This document shows positions 1 through 8,539 of a DNA stretch of 53,212 nt, piece by piece. The notes under the pieces are model-generated. The model made no database searches, was not told where the DNA came from, and saw only the letters and a list, made by a program, of their open reading frames with translations. The position numbers and the translations under genes are program-made. Origin of the DNA: Clostridia bacterium. GTDB taxonomy: Bacteria; Bacillota; Clostridia; Oscillospirales; CAG-272. The stretch lies in NCBI GenBank assembly GCA_017612655.1, contig JAGAFM010000086.1:1-53212 (forward strand). The letters are read 5' to 3'. Every line of letters starts with the position of its first letter. The first letter of the stretch is position 1.

Positions 1-486
1 AACCGTTCCGAGCGTCGTATAGAGCTGGAAGGTTTTGGCGCCGACGTTGTACACCATCATGTAACGGTCGCCGCAGAGAAGGTGGGGAGAAGCATTTGCG
101 ACGGAGACATCGATCGTGGTTTCCCCGGTCAGATCGTAGATCTGAACCGCTTCGTTGGAAACAACGACCAATCCTCCCTTGAAGATTCCGAACTGAACGG
201 GGGAATCAATCCCGGAATAGGTAATGGTATCCGTTGTCGCGGATTTTTCCGCATTTCTCGTATCGATATAGCGGAAAAAGTACTGAAGGTTCTCCGCAGT
301 CATTTCCTCCCGGTACAGGACGAAAGCGAAGACGAGGAAAGCGACGAACATGCCGATTGCGAAAAACTTCCCGATCCGCAGATAACGGGCAATCCGGAAA
401 TAGTACAGCCGTCCCAGAGACCGCTTTTTCTTGGTCTCGGCGCGTGTTTCCGCCTGCTGCTGGATGATCTGCTGGGTTCTGGTCAC
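1..486 (-). CDS. DUF5711-like membrane-anchored protein, partial
   Basis: This gene runs off the left edge; 162 N-terminal codons are present. I chose the GTG at 486 because a GGAAAGGAGG ribosome binding site lies 8 bases upstream. The protein starts with a basic, glutamine-rich cytoplasmic stretch of about 40 residues. One hydrophobic helix follows (about residues 47-63, around IGMFVAFLVFAFVL). After that comes an extracytoplasmic part with short beta-rich repeats (VVSNEAVQIYDLTGE, MMVYNVGAKTFQLY) that read like propeller blades. This layout resembles clostridial DUF5711 proteins, whose function is unknown. It is the last visible gene of the operon, 35 bases behind truA. The family call is by resemblance only, because most of the protein is missing. 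Confidence 0.6.
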   Translation of the reverse strand, partial: MTRTQQIIQQQAETRAETKKKRSLGRLYYFRIARYLRIGKFFAIGMFVAFLVFAFVLYREEMTAENLQYFFRYIDTRNAEKSATTDTITYSGIDSPVQFGIFKGGLVVVSNEAVQIYDLTGETTIDVSVANASPHLLCGDRYMMVYNVGAKTFQLYTTLGTV

Positions 487-521
487 GACTTTTTCCTCCT
501 TTCCGGAACGGATGACGGGAA

Positions 522-1298
522 TCAGACGGAAAGACCGGTGTCTTTCCTGTATTGAACGCGGCTCAGGTAAAGGCCGCAGGCCGGAGCTGTCTCTCCCGCT
601 TCGGATCTGTCGGCGGAGCGCAGAATATCCGGAATTTGCTCAGGAGAGATCCGGCTCAGTCCGCACGCTACGATGGTTCCTGCCAGAATGCGAACCATAT
701 TGTACAGGAAACCGTCCGCGCTCACCGCGAACCGGATCAGATCTCCGTCCGTTGTCACTTCGCTTCTGAAAACCGTCCGGACCGTGTTCCGGACGGAGGA
801 GCCCGACGCCATAAACGCGGAAAAATCATGGGGCCCGCGAAAGAAGGACGCAGCGGACTTCATCCGGTCTCTGTCCAGTGCCGGGATGACGTGCCAAGCC
901 CTTCCCTCCCAGAACGGGTCTCTGATCCTCGTGTTTAAAATCAGATACTCGTATTCCTTCTGCTCCACATCGTAGCGGACATGAAAGGAATCGGGAACGG
1001 AGCAGGCGGACAGCACCGAGATGTCGGGAGGAAGAAAGCGGTTCAGTGCCTCCGGCAGCTGGGGGAACGGGATTTCCGGCATTCCGGGTTCTGTCCGGTA
1101 TGTCAGCTTGAAATCTTTTGCATGAACGCCGGAATCGGTTCTGCTGCAACCTTTTACCGGAATTTCCAGACGGTAGAGAGAAGCCAGGGCTTCCTGAAGA
1201 ACCTGCTGGACGGTTTTCTTTCCGAAAGATCCGTTCTGGACCTGAAACCCGGAATAGTTTGTTCCGAGGTACGCAACTGTCAGAAGTATCTGAGACAT
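522..1298 (-). CDS. truA: tRNA pseudouridine synthase A
   Basis: TruA converts uridines 38-40 in the anticodon arm of many tRNAs to pseudouridine. The 258-residue product has the usual family length. The catalytic aspartate sits in the motif CSRTDSGVHA near residue 55, and the N-terminal start ILLTVAYLGTNYSGFQ is typical. The ATG at 1298 lies just after the ecfT stop codon (6 bases), so the two genes are translationally close. In many Firmicutes truA directly follows ecfA1-ecfA2-ecfT, as it does here. Nothing looks damaged. Confidence 0.95.
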   Translation of the reverse strand: MSQILLTVAYLGTNYSGFQVQNGSFGKKTVQQVLQEALASLYRLEIPVKGCSRTDSGVHAKDFKLTYRTEPGMPEIPFPQLPEALNRFLPPDISVLSACSVPDSFHVRYDVEQKEYEYLILNTRIRDPFWEGRAWHVIPALDRDRMKSAASFFRGPHDFSAFMASGSSVRNTVRTVFRSEVTTDGDLIRFAVSADGFLYNMVRILAGTIVACGLSRISPEQIPDILRSADRSEAGETAPACGLYLSRVQYRKDTGLSV

Positions 1299-1304
1299 CG
1301 CCGG

Positions 1305-2117
1305 TCACCAGAAAGAGACGGAATTGCAGAGCAGAACGAGGGCGAACAGCGCGAGCATGAAGAAGAGGAACAGGTAGTCGCGTCCGCTCAGATGAAGCTG
1401 CGTCATTCGGGTTCTTCCCTCCCCTCCGTGGTAGCACCGGCACTCCATGGCGACGGCAAGTTCATCCGCCCGGTGAAAAGCCGAAACGAACAGAGGAACC
1501 ATCACGGGGACAAGGGCATGCATTCTTTGAAACAGCGACCCCGATGTGAAATCCGCCCCGCGCGCTTTCTGCGCGTTGATGATTTTATCCGTTTCCTGAA
1601 TCAGGGTCGGGATGAACCGGAGGGCGATCGTCATCATCATCGAGAATTCATGGACCGGGAGATGGAGAACCCGGAGCGGGGACAGCACGCGTTCCAAACC
1701 GTCCGTCAGGGCAATCGGCGAAGTCGTGTAGGTCAGGAGCACCGAGGAGCCGATAATCAGCGTAACCACCCTGACGATCATAAACAGTGCATACCAGAGG
1801 CCTTCCGCGTAAATCTTTACGAAGCCCCACTGCCAGAGGAGGTTCTCCCCGGAAGTCCAGAAAATATTCAGGATCGCAGTGAAAAGCATGATCAGAAAAA
1901 GCGGCCGCAATCCCTTCAGGATCTGCCGGAGAGGGATCCGCGACAGGATCGTCAGAAAAGCGGCGCTCCCCAGAACCAGACAGAACGAAAGCAGGGAGGA
2001 AGCGCAGAAGATCGTAACGATGAAGAGGATAATCAGAAAGATCTTCATCCGGGGATCCAGTTTGTGAAGCGGAGAGTTGCCCGGAAAAAACTGCCCGAGG
2101 GTGATGTCACTCAGCAT
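1305..2117 (-). CDS. ecfT: ECF transporter transmembrane T component (general module)
   Basis: EcfT is the membrane scaffold that couples the two EcfA ATPases to exchangeable substrate-binding S proteins in group II ECF vitamin transporters. The product (270 residues) begins MLSDITLGQF, then PLHKLDPRMK, a standard EcfT start. It has several hydrophobic helices and the coupling motif AQKARGADF. I moved the start to the ATG at 2117. It has a GGAGGT site about 10 bases upstream, whereas the longer frame only adds sequence from inside ecfA2. The gene overlaps the ecfA2 stop by 11 bases, so coupled translation is likely. No S component lies next to this module, as expected for a shared energising unit. 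Confidence 0.92.
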   Translation of the reverse strand: MLSDITLGQFFPGNSPLHKLDPRMKIFLIILFIVTIFCASSLLSFCLVLGSAAFLTILSRIPLRQILKGLRPLFLIMLFTAILNIFWTSGENLLWQWGFVKIYAEGLWYALFMIVRVVTLIIGSSVLLTYTTSPIALTDGLERVLSPLRVLHLPVHEFSMMMTIALRFIPTLIQETDKIINAQKARGADFTSGSLFQRMHALVPVMVPLFVSAFHRADELAVAMECRCYHGGEGRTRMTQLHLSGRDYLFLFFMLALFALVLLCNSVSFW

Positions 2118-3000
2118 GGCTTCGCTCACCTCCAAACAGTCGCAGAACCGCCTCGAAGGCATCGCCTACGGTATAGATTCCTTCTCCGGCGTCCAGTCCC
2201 TCCCGCTTCAGTTCCATCATGAATTTGGTAATCTGGGGGCGGGAAAGGCCGACCTGTTTCAGTTCTTCCGCATGGCAGAATATTTCGTGACTGGTCCCGT
2301 ATCGGAAAAGATGTCCCTGATTGATCACCATCAGTTTGTCCGCGTAGACGGCAAGATCCTCCATGGAGTGACTGATGATGATAACGGTTGCGCCGTTTTC
2401 TCTCTGATACTCCCTGATCCCGCCGAGAATCTCCCGTCTCCCCTGGGGATCCAGACCTGCGGCCGGCTCGTCGAGAACCAGGATCTCGGGACGCATCGCC
2501 ATGATGCCCGCGATGGCCACTCTTCGCTTCTGGCCTCCTGAAAGCTGAAAGGGCGATTTCTCAAGGCATTCGGCCTCCAGCCCGGTAAAACGGGCGGCAT
2601 CCAGCACTCTCGCCTCGATTTCAGATTCCTCAAGTCCCATGTTTCTGGGCCCGTAGGCGATGTCTTTCGCTACGGTTTCTTCAAACAGCTGATACTCCGG
2701 GTACTGAAAGACCATTCCGACCCGGAAACGAATCTCCCGGATTTTCTTCGGGTCTTCCCAGATATCCTTTCCGTCGATCCGAACCGTCCCGGAGGTCGGT
2801 TTGAGCAATCCGTTCAGGAGCTGGGCAATCGTGGATTTTCCGGAACCGGTGTGCCCCATCAGTCCGGTGATAATCCCGCCCTCGAAGGAAAGGGAAACGT
2901 CATCCAGAGCCGTCTTTTCAAACGGAGTGCCGACGGAATATTTATATGTTACATGTTCCAGGGAAATCTTCCCGCCTGTCACGGTCTCACCCAAGGGCAC
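2107..3000 (-). CDS. ecfA2: ECF transporter ATPase A2
   Basis: This is one of the two cytoplasmic ATPases that power the general ECF module. The 297-residue protein has a Walker A motif (GHTGSGKST), a Q-loop (VFQYPEYQLFEETV), the signature LSGGQKRR, and a Walker B ending LVLDEPAAGLDP. YPEYQLFEETVAKD is characteristic of EcfA2 rather than EcfA1. The start overlaps the end of ecfA1 by 14 bases, and the end overlaps ecfT. All catalytic motifs are intact. Confidence 0.93.
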   Translation of the reverse strand: MPLGETVTGGKISLEHVTYKYSVGTPFEKTALDDVSLSFEGGIITGLMGHTGSGKSTIAQLLNGLLKPTSGTVRIDGKDIWEDPKKIREIRFRVGMVFQYPEYQLFEETVAKDIAYGPRNMGLEESEIEARVLDAARFTGLEAECLEKSPFQLSGGQKRRVAIAGIMAMRPEILVLDEPAAGLDPQGRREILGGIREYQRENGATVIIISHSMEDLAVYADKLMVINQGHLFRYGTSHEIFCHAEELKQVGLSRPQITKFMMELKREGLDAGEGIYTVGDAFEAVLRLFGGERSHAE

Positions 3001-3898
3001 TCCCTCCGTTTTCTTTCGCGTACAGCAGTTTCAGTGCATCCACCGCTTCGCGGGAATGCAGAATATCATACGGAACCTCAAGGTGCGCGTCTTTGTGCAG
3101 GCGGTACATTAGTTCCGTGACCTGTGGGACATCGAGTCCCACCTCCTTGATCTTTTCCACCTGAGAAAACACTTCCCTGGGAGTTCCGTCAAGGATGAAG
3201 GAACCGTGATCCATGACGAGAACCCGGTCCGCCTGAACGGCCTCGTCCATATAGTGGGTGATGAGAAGGACGGTGATCCCCTTCTCGCGGTTCAGTTTCA
3301 GGATGGTATCCATCACCTCGGCTCTGCCCGCAGGATCGAGCATGGAGGTCGGCTCGTCGAAAACAATACAATCCGGAAGAAGCGCCAAAATCCCGGCGAT
3401 GGCGATTCGCTGTTTCTGACCTCCCGAGAGCTGGCTCGGTGAGTGCTTTGCAAACTCCGTCATATTGACGGCTCGAAGAGCGGAATCAACCCTCTGTCGT
3501 ATTTCCTCCGGGGGGATTCCGATGTTCTCCGGCCCGAAAGCCACGTCCTCTTCCACGATGGTTGCTACCATCTGATTATCGGGATTCTGAAAGACCATCC
3601 CGATTTTTCTCCGCAGAGCGAAGATCTCTTCCTCCGTAATGTCTTCCCGGAGCGTTTCCGTTCCGTCGATGCGGAGCGATCCGGACTGAGGGGTTAAGAT
3701 CATATTGAGCAATTTGGCAAATGTGGATTTTCCGGAACCGTTGTGGCCCAGAATCGCAACGAAAGATCCTCTCTGAACAGAGAGGGAGACATTTCGAATG
3801 ACGGGGGTCAAGGTTCCGTTTTCCGCCTTGTAGGAGTAACAGAGATCCCGGACTTCCAGAATCTGATCCCGCACGGCATCCGGATTCCTGCATTCCAT
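2987..3898 (-). CDS. ecfA1: ECF transporter ATPase A1
   Basis: This is the second ATPase of the general ECF module, pairing with EcfA2 on EcfT. The start is the ATG at 3898 with GGAAAGGAG upstream, giving 303 residues. The longer open frame would run backwards through the upstream methyltransferase gene. Walker A is GHNGSGKST, the Q-loop is VFQNPDNQMVATIVEEDVAFGPEN (the EcfA1 pattern), the signature is LSGGQKQR, and Walker B is CIVFDEPTSMLDP. The start is 5 bases behind the methyltransferase stop, so it belongs to the same operon. Confidence 0.93.
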   Translation of the reverse strand: MECRNPDAVRDQILEVRDLCYSYKAENGTLTPVIRNVSLSVQRGSFVAILGHNGSGKSTFAKLLNMILTPQSGSLRIDGTETLREDITEEEIFALRRKIGMVFQNPDNQMVATIVEEDVAFGPENIGIPPEEIRQRVDSALRAVNMTEFAKHSPSQLSGGQKQRIAIAGILALLPDCIVFDEPTSMLDPAGRAEVMDTILKLNREKGITVLLITHYMDEAVQADRVLVMDHGSFILDGTPREVFSQVEKIKEVGLDVPQVTELMYRLHKDAHLEVPYDILHSREAVDALKLLYAKENGGSALG

Positions 3899-3903
3899 AG
3901 CAA

Positions 3904-4797
3904 CTATCTCCTTTCCGTTCTGAGATCCGTTTCCCACCTGGCGGAGGATCCGCAGGGGAGAACGTTTCCGGTCTGAACAACAGGGAGACCGATTTCGTCC
4001 GCGGAAACAGAACCCCCGAGACAATCCAATGACAGGTGCAGCAGATATGCCATCGTGGACGGTGAAAGGCCGGCAGTATAGGAATTCAGGAGGACAAACA
4101 GCGGCTCATCCGAGAGGACCCGCGTCACCAGATCGAGAAAATCACCGATCGAGTCCTCCAGTTTCCAAACCTCTCCGCGTGCTCCCCTGCCGTAGGACGG
4201 GGGATCCAGAATCACGGCGTCATACCGGTTTCCGCGACGGATTTCCCGCTCCACGAACTTGCGGCAGTCCTCGACGATATACCGAATCGGAGCGTCATCC
4301 AGGCCGCAAAGATGCGCGTTCATCTTCGCAGTGGCTACCATGCCTTTGGCCGCATCCACGTGAACCACCGACGCGCCCGCCCTGGCGGCTGCGACGGTAG
4401 CACCTCCCGTGTAGGCAAACAGGTTGAGAACACGAGGCTCTTTTCCTGCTTTCCTCGCGTTTCGGATCTTTTCGGAAAACCATTCCCAGTTGACGGCCTG
4501 CTCCGGGAAAAGGCCCGTGTGTTTGAACCCCATCGGGTGGATATAAAAACGAAGATCGAGCGACTCGTAAGAAACAGTCCAGGATTCCGGAAGAGAACGT
4601 ATCTCCCAGTTTCCCCCTCCGGACGGACTTCTGTTATAACGGGCATTTGCGTGATTCCAGTCCGGATGGGTTCTCCGGTTCTTCCAGATTACCTGAGGAT
4701 CCGGCCTCTCCAGAATATAGTCCGCCCAGCGTTCCAGACGCATTCCGTCTGAAGTGTCAAGCAGGCTGTAGTCCGTCCATCTGTCCGCTGTCAGCAA
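3904..4797 (-). CDS. Class I SAM-dependent methyltransferase (RlmI/RlmK-like)
   Basis: The 297-residue protein has the fold of the large-subunit rRNA methyltransferase group (Methyltrans_SAM, RlmI/RlmK-like). The SAM-binding loop is NLFAYTGGATVAAARAGA, the acidic residue after strand 2 is in HVDAAKGM, and the catalytic-face motif is VILDPPSYGRG. The domain after DPPSYG supplies the usual tail. There is no N-terminal PUA domain, so it is shorter than RlmI. The likely substrate is 23S rRNA, but the exact base cannot be read from the sequence. It lies 35 bases behind ruvB and 5 bases ahead of ecfA1. Confidence 0.8.
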   Translation of the reverse strand: MLTADRWTDYSLLDTSDGMRLERWADYILERPDPQVIWKNRRTHPDWNHANARYNRSPSGGGNWEIRSLPESWTVSYESLDLRFYIHPMGFKHTGLFPEQAVNWEWFSEKIRNARKAGKEPRVLNLFAYTGGATVAAARAGASVVHVDAAKGMVATAKMNAHLCGLDDAPIRYIVEDCRKFVEREIRRGNRYDAVILDPPSYGRGARGEVWKLEDSIGDFLDLVTRVLSDEPLFVLLNSYTAGLSPSTMAYLLHLSLDCLGGSVSADEIGLPVVQTGNVLPCGSSARWETDLRTERR

Positions 4798-4832
4798 TTT
4801 TCTTTCTCCTCCAGGAATCTCGGATGGAAGGA

Positions 4833-5969
4833 TCAGTTCTGATCCTCCGGCAATCCGTCAAACAAACGCATCTGCCGGTCCGTTCCTCCGTATTTCACCT
4901 CTGTGCGGTAGGGAAGGTTCAGATGCTCGTAGGCAAGCCTTGTGGCAACCCTGCCGCGGGGAGTTCTGTTCAAGAAACCGATCTGCATCAGATAGGGTTC
5001 GTAGACATCCTCCAGGGTGATTGATTCTTCCCCGACGGTCGCGGCAAGCGTCTCGAGTCCGACAGGGCCGCCGTCATAGGCACGGATAATGGTCTCCAGC
5101 ATCCTCCGGTCAACATTGTCCAGACCAAGTTCATCCACTTCGAGGGCCCCAAGCGCGTATCTTGCGATTTCCCGCGTCACAACGCCGTCTCCCTTGATCT
5201 GGGCAAAATCCCTGACGCGTTTGAGGAAGCGGTTTGCAATTCGCGGGGTTCCTCTTGAGCGGGAGGCAATTTCTCTTGCTCCGTCCTCATCGATCTCCAC
5301 GCCCAGAATCCGGGCGGAACGAAGGACGATCGTGGTCAATTCCTCCGTCGTATACAGTTCCAGCTTAAAGAGAACCCCAAACCGATCCCTCAGCGGAGTG
5401 GTCAGCTGACCTGCCCTGGTTGTTGCGCCGATCAGAGTAAACTTGGCAAGAGGCAGCCTGATGGAACGGGCTGCGGGACCCTTCCCGATAATGATATCCA
5501 GAGAATAGTCTTCCATGGCGGGATACAGAATCTCCTCAACCGGCCGGGGGAGACGGTGAATTTCGTCGATGAAAAGGACATCGTTTTCCGAAAGATTGGT
5601 AAGGAGAGCGGCAAGATCTCCCTGTTTTTCAATCGCCGGTCCCGAGGTCACGCGGATATTCACGCCCAGTTCGTTTGCGATAATCCCGGAAAGAGTGGTC
5701 TTTCCGAGCCCGGGCGGTCCGTAAAGCAGGACATGATCCAGCGGTTCGCCCCGTTTCCGGGCTGCGTCAATATAGATACTCAGGTTCTCTTTAATCTTCT
5801 CCTGCCCGATATAATCCGCGAGGTGTCTGGGACGAAGTCCGATCTCGAGTTCGGAGTCCTCTTCCTTCTTTTCTTCGTCGACAAGACGGTCTTCCCAGGC
5901 CGCGTAATCTCCGCCCTCGGCGGGAATCCCATCGAGACTGTCAACGGACGGATCAAAAAGATTCTTCAA
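4833..5969 (-). CDS. ruvB: Holliday junction branch migration helicase RuvB
   Basis: RuvB is the AAA+ motor that, with RuvA, drives branch migration of Holliday junctions during recombinational repair. The product is 378 residues, longer than the usual 330-350. The extra length is an acidic N-terminal tail of about 40 residues rich in D and E, ahead of the conserved core start (LRPRHLADYIGQ). Walker A is GPPGLGKTT (about 84-92), Walker B is VLFIDEIHRL, and the sensor region GATTRAG and winged-helix C-terminus (FLNRTPRGR) are intact. It sits 37 bases behind ruvA. Confidence 0.96.
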   Translation of the reverse strand: MKNLFDPSVDSLDGIPAEGGDYAAWEDRLVDEEKKEEDSELEIGLRPRHLADYIGQEKIKENLSIYIDAARKRGEPLDHVLLYGPPGLGKTTLSGIIANELGVNIRVTSGPAIEKQGDLAALLTNLSENDVLFIDEIHRLPRPVEEILYPAMEDYSLDIIIGKGPAARSIRLPLAKFTLIGATTRAGQLTTPLRDRFGVLFKLELYTTEELTTIVLRSARILGVEIDEDGAREIASRSRGTPRIANRFLKRVRDFAQIKGDGVVTREIARYALGALEVDELGLDNVDRRMLETIIRAYDGGPVGLETLAATVGEESITLEDVYEPYLMQIGFLNRTPRGRVATRLAYEHLNLPYRTEVKYGGTDRQMRLFDGLPEDQN

Positions 5970-6006
5970 CAGTCAGACACGCTCCTTTCCCCTATCCACG
6001 GTTCTC

Positions 6007-6603
6007 TCAGGACAGTTTTTTCAAAGCAAGCGGGATCATCTGCTCCACCGTCAGGCCTGGGTCCACCCCGCGAAGCGCTGCCGCAGACTGGGCGCGGGAA
6101 TAGCCCAGAACCATCAGGGCGTTCAAAGCTTCCGACAAGGCGGAAGATGCACCGGTATCGGGTGCGCCGCCGCTGTCCTGCGCGTCGGATCCAATCTGTC
6201 CGGCCAGTTTATCCTTCAGTTCCAGAATGATACGGGCTGCGGTCTTCTGCCCGACTCCGGGGGCCCGCGCGATCGCCTTTGCGTCGCCTGTGGCCACCGC
6301 AACGGACAGCTGCTCCGCCGTCATCTGGGAAAGGATCGCCATGGCGGCCTTCGGACCCACCCCGGAGACCGCAATCAGGAGACGGAATGCCGAGAGTTCC
6401 TCCTGGTTGAAAAACCCGAACAGCTCCAGCCCGTCCTGGTAAACGTGAAGGTAGGTGAAGAGCCTGACATTCTCGTTCATTTTGGAGGAAAGCCTGGCGA
6501 GGGTGGTAGCGGAAGCGGTCATCCGGTAAGCGACACCGTGGTTGTCGATGACCGCCGCTCCCGTCTCGGTCGCGACGAGGACGCCTGAGATGTAGTAGTA
6601 CAT
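6007..6603 (-). CDS. ruvA: Holliday junction branch migration protein RuvA
   Basis: RuvA binds four-way junctions as a tetramer and loads RuvB. The 198-residue product has the N-terminal OB-fold (MYYYISGVLVATE, HVYQDGLELFGF). Two helix-hairpin-helix motifs follow (VSGVGPKAAMAIL and APGVGQKTAARIILELKDKL). A short linker leads to the C-terminal UBA-like domain III that contacts RuvB (ALMVLGYSRAQSAAAL). Length and order are normal. It lies 48 bases behind ruvC in the same direction. Confidence 0.95.
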   Translation of the reverse strand: MYYYISGVLVATETGAAVIDNHGVAYRMTASATTLARLSSKMNENVRLFTYLHVYQDGLELFGFFNQEELSAFRLLIAVSGVGPKAAMAILSQMTAEQLSVAVATGDAKAIARAPGVGQKTAARIILELKDKLAGQIGSDAQDSGGAPDTGASSALSEALNALMVLGYSRAQSAAALRGVDPGLTVEQMIPLALKKLS

Positions 6604-6651
6604 TCAAAATCCTTTCCGAAAAAAGACGGAATCGGTCGAAAAACCGGCCCG

Positions 6652-7167
6652 TTAGCTGAGAACCGTCTTTTTCTGGTTATAAAAACTGCGAAGCTTGGAA
6701 CTGCCGGAATGCGCGTGACAGACTGCAATCGCAAGAGCATCCGCCACATCGTCGGGTTTCGGCATCTGCTTCAGCCTCAAAAGAGTTGTCACCAGCGTCA
6801 TAACCTGCTGCTTCTCCGCCTTACCGTATCCCACAATTGCCTGCTTGACCTGCATCGGCGTATATTCCGCGAGATACAGCTCATGCTGGGAAGCGCAGAG
6901 AAGAATCACCCCGCGCGCTTCCGCGACCGCAATTCCGTTGGTAACGTTTTTTGTAAAAAAGAGTTCCTCAACGGCAACCTCATCGGGGCGGTAACAGTCA
7001 ATGATTTCGTTCAGTTCCTCATAAATCTTTTTCAGCCGGAGTTCGACTTCCATCCCGGATTCGGTTGTTATCGCGCCGTAGGCAATCGTCCGAAATCTGG
7101 AATCGGAATAATCAACGACGCCCCAGCCGACAATGGCGATTCCGGGATCAATACCGAGAATAATCAT
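6652..7167 (-). CDS. ruvC: Holliday junction resolvase RuvC
   Basis: RuvC is the dimeric RNase-H-fold nuclease that cuts Holliday junctions. The start is the ATG at 7167 (MIILGIDPG), with GGAGAAAGGA upstream, giving 171 residues. The longer frame only adds a basic tail overlapping the upstream spacer. Catalytic acids are visible: the aspartate in GIDPG, the glutamate in VAVEELFF, and the C-terminal acidic pair in KPDDVADALAIAVCH. The HxxS-type ending is normal. It is the third gene-equivalent of the ruv block, with order ruvC-ruvA-ruvB. Confidence 0.95.
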   Translation of the reverse strand: MIILGIDPGIAIVGWGVVDYSDSRFRTIAYGAITTESGMEVELRLKKIYEELNEIIDCYRPDEVAVEELFFTKNVTNGIAVAEARGVILLCASQHELYLAEYTPMQVKQAIVGYGKAEKQQVMTLVTTLLRLKQMPKPDDVADALAIAVCHAHSGSSKLRSFYNQKKTVLS

Positions 7168-7207
7168 GAAAGAGGTCCTTTCTCCATTTCTTTTCCTGTC
7201 CCCAAGC

Positions 7208-8245
7208 CTAGTCAAGGACACGATAGACGCCTAGCGTTGTGAACTGAGGAGTCTGAAGAGTCAGAAAAACCAGCATGGAAAGCAGATCTCCGCCTCCGAC
7301 CCGGAAAATCAGATCATAGGAAAGGGTTCCCTCCCGGTAGGGTATGGTGCTCGCATCAGCACGGACGAGAGAGAGGCCATAGAGCGAAGACGCGAGGAGG
7401 ACATCGGAGAGGGTTGTCGTTTTTTCGAGAATGACACGGCATTCAAAGAATAAATCCTGACGCGCATTCTCCGAAGGGATTTCAATCGTTCTGCGCAGCA
7501 GTCCGTATTTGGTAATCCTTTCCCCTTCGCGGGATGGGATTTCTGTCGCCATGACGATCCGAAGATCATAGCGGTCGATGAGATGGTAGAAGCGGAGCAG
7601 TTTCCCGTCTTCCGAGTTTTCAAGAGGAAGAATGCTGGCGGTAATCACTCCGTAGGACAGCGCCTCGCACATTCCGGCAAAATCGGAGTAATAGGTTGCC
7701 GTACAGCGGGAGAGTTGTGCCGAAAACCGTTCGTAGGCGAGGTCCGTATAGAGATTGCTCAGAAAGGCGATCCTCTCCCCTCCAGGCCTGGCATCAGCCG
7801 TTTCGGACACCGGGGAGTCTTCCCCGGCTTCTCCCAGGAGCATCGCAATCAGGGCCCAGGGGTCGAAGGGGGAATCTTCTGTCTGCGGAAACCATTCCGT
7901 TTCCCTCGCGAGAATGCGGCAGATCTCAATCCGGTCCATCATGTTGATCATGCGATTCGTCAGGACAGGGCTGGATACGGATTTTCCGGGAACACCGCCT
8001 GCCGTTCGGGTCACGGGCAGACCGCCCTCGCAGAGGAGAGAAAACCTGCCGTAGGCAGCTTCTTCCCGAACCGCTCTCAGCAGTCCGAGTTCTCCTTCCT
8101 GCGAGAAGGAATCGGAGAACAGCTTCGCTTTTTCCTGAAGAAAGGCATCCCGCATCGCAGAATTACGGAACAGCCTCTGGCGGAGGCGGCTCAAGTTATC
8201 GTCAATAATCCGAACCTGTTCCTCAAATGCGTTCTGGTCAATCAA
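7208..8245 (-). CDS. Prephenate-dehydratase-like protein, divergent
   Basis: The 345-residue product starts at a TTG (8245) with GGAGG 8 bases upstream. The first 120 residues are helical and charged, and might be a degenerate AroQ-type region. From about residue 155 the sequence follows the periplasmic-binding fold of prephenate dehydratase: an IAFLSNLYTDLAYERF start, then ALSYGVITASILPLENSEDG, matching the family's GVVPIENSxEG. The catalytic TRF motif is changed to TKY (ERITKYGLL). The C-terminal segment looks ACT-like (phenylalanine-binding). PheA makes phenylpyruvate; whether this variant is active is open. No other aromatic-amino-acid gene is near, and it heads the ruv-ecf-truA operon. 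Confidence 0.6.
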   Translation of the reverse strand: MIDQNAFEEQVRIIDDNLSRLRQRLFRNSAMRDAFLQEKAKLFSDSFSQEGELGLLRAVREEAAYGRFSLLCEGGLPVTRTAGGVPGKSVSSPVLTNRMINMMDRIEICRILARETEWFPQTEDSPFDPWALIAMLLGEAGEDSPVSETADARPGGERIAFLSNLYTDLAYERFSAQLSRCTATYYSDFAGMCEALSYGVITASILPLENSEDGKLLRFYHLIDRYDLRIVMATEIPSREGERITKYGLLRRTIEIPSENARQDLFFECRVILEKTTTLSDVLLASSLYGLSLVRADASTIPYREGTLSYDLIFRVGGGDLLSMLVFLTLQTPQFTTLGVYRVLD

Positions 8246-8311
8246 ATGGCGTTCCTCCGTTCCGAATCAAGTCACGGCAAGGGGCACTGCAACCCGAACA
8301 TATTACCTTAT

Positions 8312-8340
8312 AGTATATCATAAACCTCCCAGTTTTTCAA
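8312..8340 (-). promoter_or_regulatory. SigA-type promoter of the ruv-ecf-truA operon
   Basis: On the minus strand TTGAAA (8335-8340), a 17-base spacer and TATACT (8312-8317) lie about 65 bases upstream of the TTG start at 8245. No other strong promoter is evident in the short gaps down to truA, so this one probably serves the whole run. Confidence 0.8.
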
Positions 8341-8447
8341 TGGCAAACGGAAGATTTAACGGCGGATGCAAATTATTTTACAAAATCAGGCAGATGCGGA
8401 TCAGAGTGCTTCGGATCACTCCCGGACCGGACATTTTCCGCAGGCAA

Positions 8448-8476
8448 TTGACAAAAGACGGGAAGGAGACTATAAT
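8448..8476 (+). promoter_or_regulatory. Consensus SigA promoter of the FAD oxidoreductase gene
   Basis: A perfect TTGACA (8448-8453) and TATAAT (8471-8476) are separated by exactly 17 bases. The transcript would have a leader of about 57 bases before the GTG at 8540. It is divergent from the ruv operon promoter, 107 bases apart. Confidence 0.9.
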
Positions 8477-8539
8477 GGGGAGGCTGGGAGAACACTCCCG
8501 GAACACTACAAATTCAACGGTCCGGGAAGGAGTGACACG

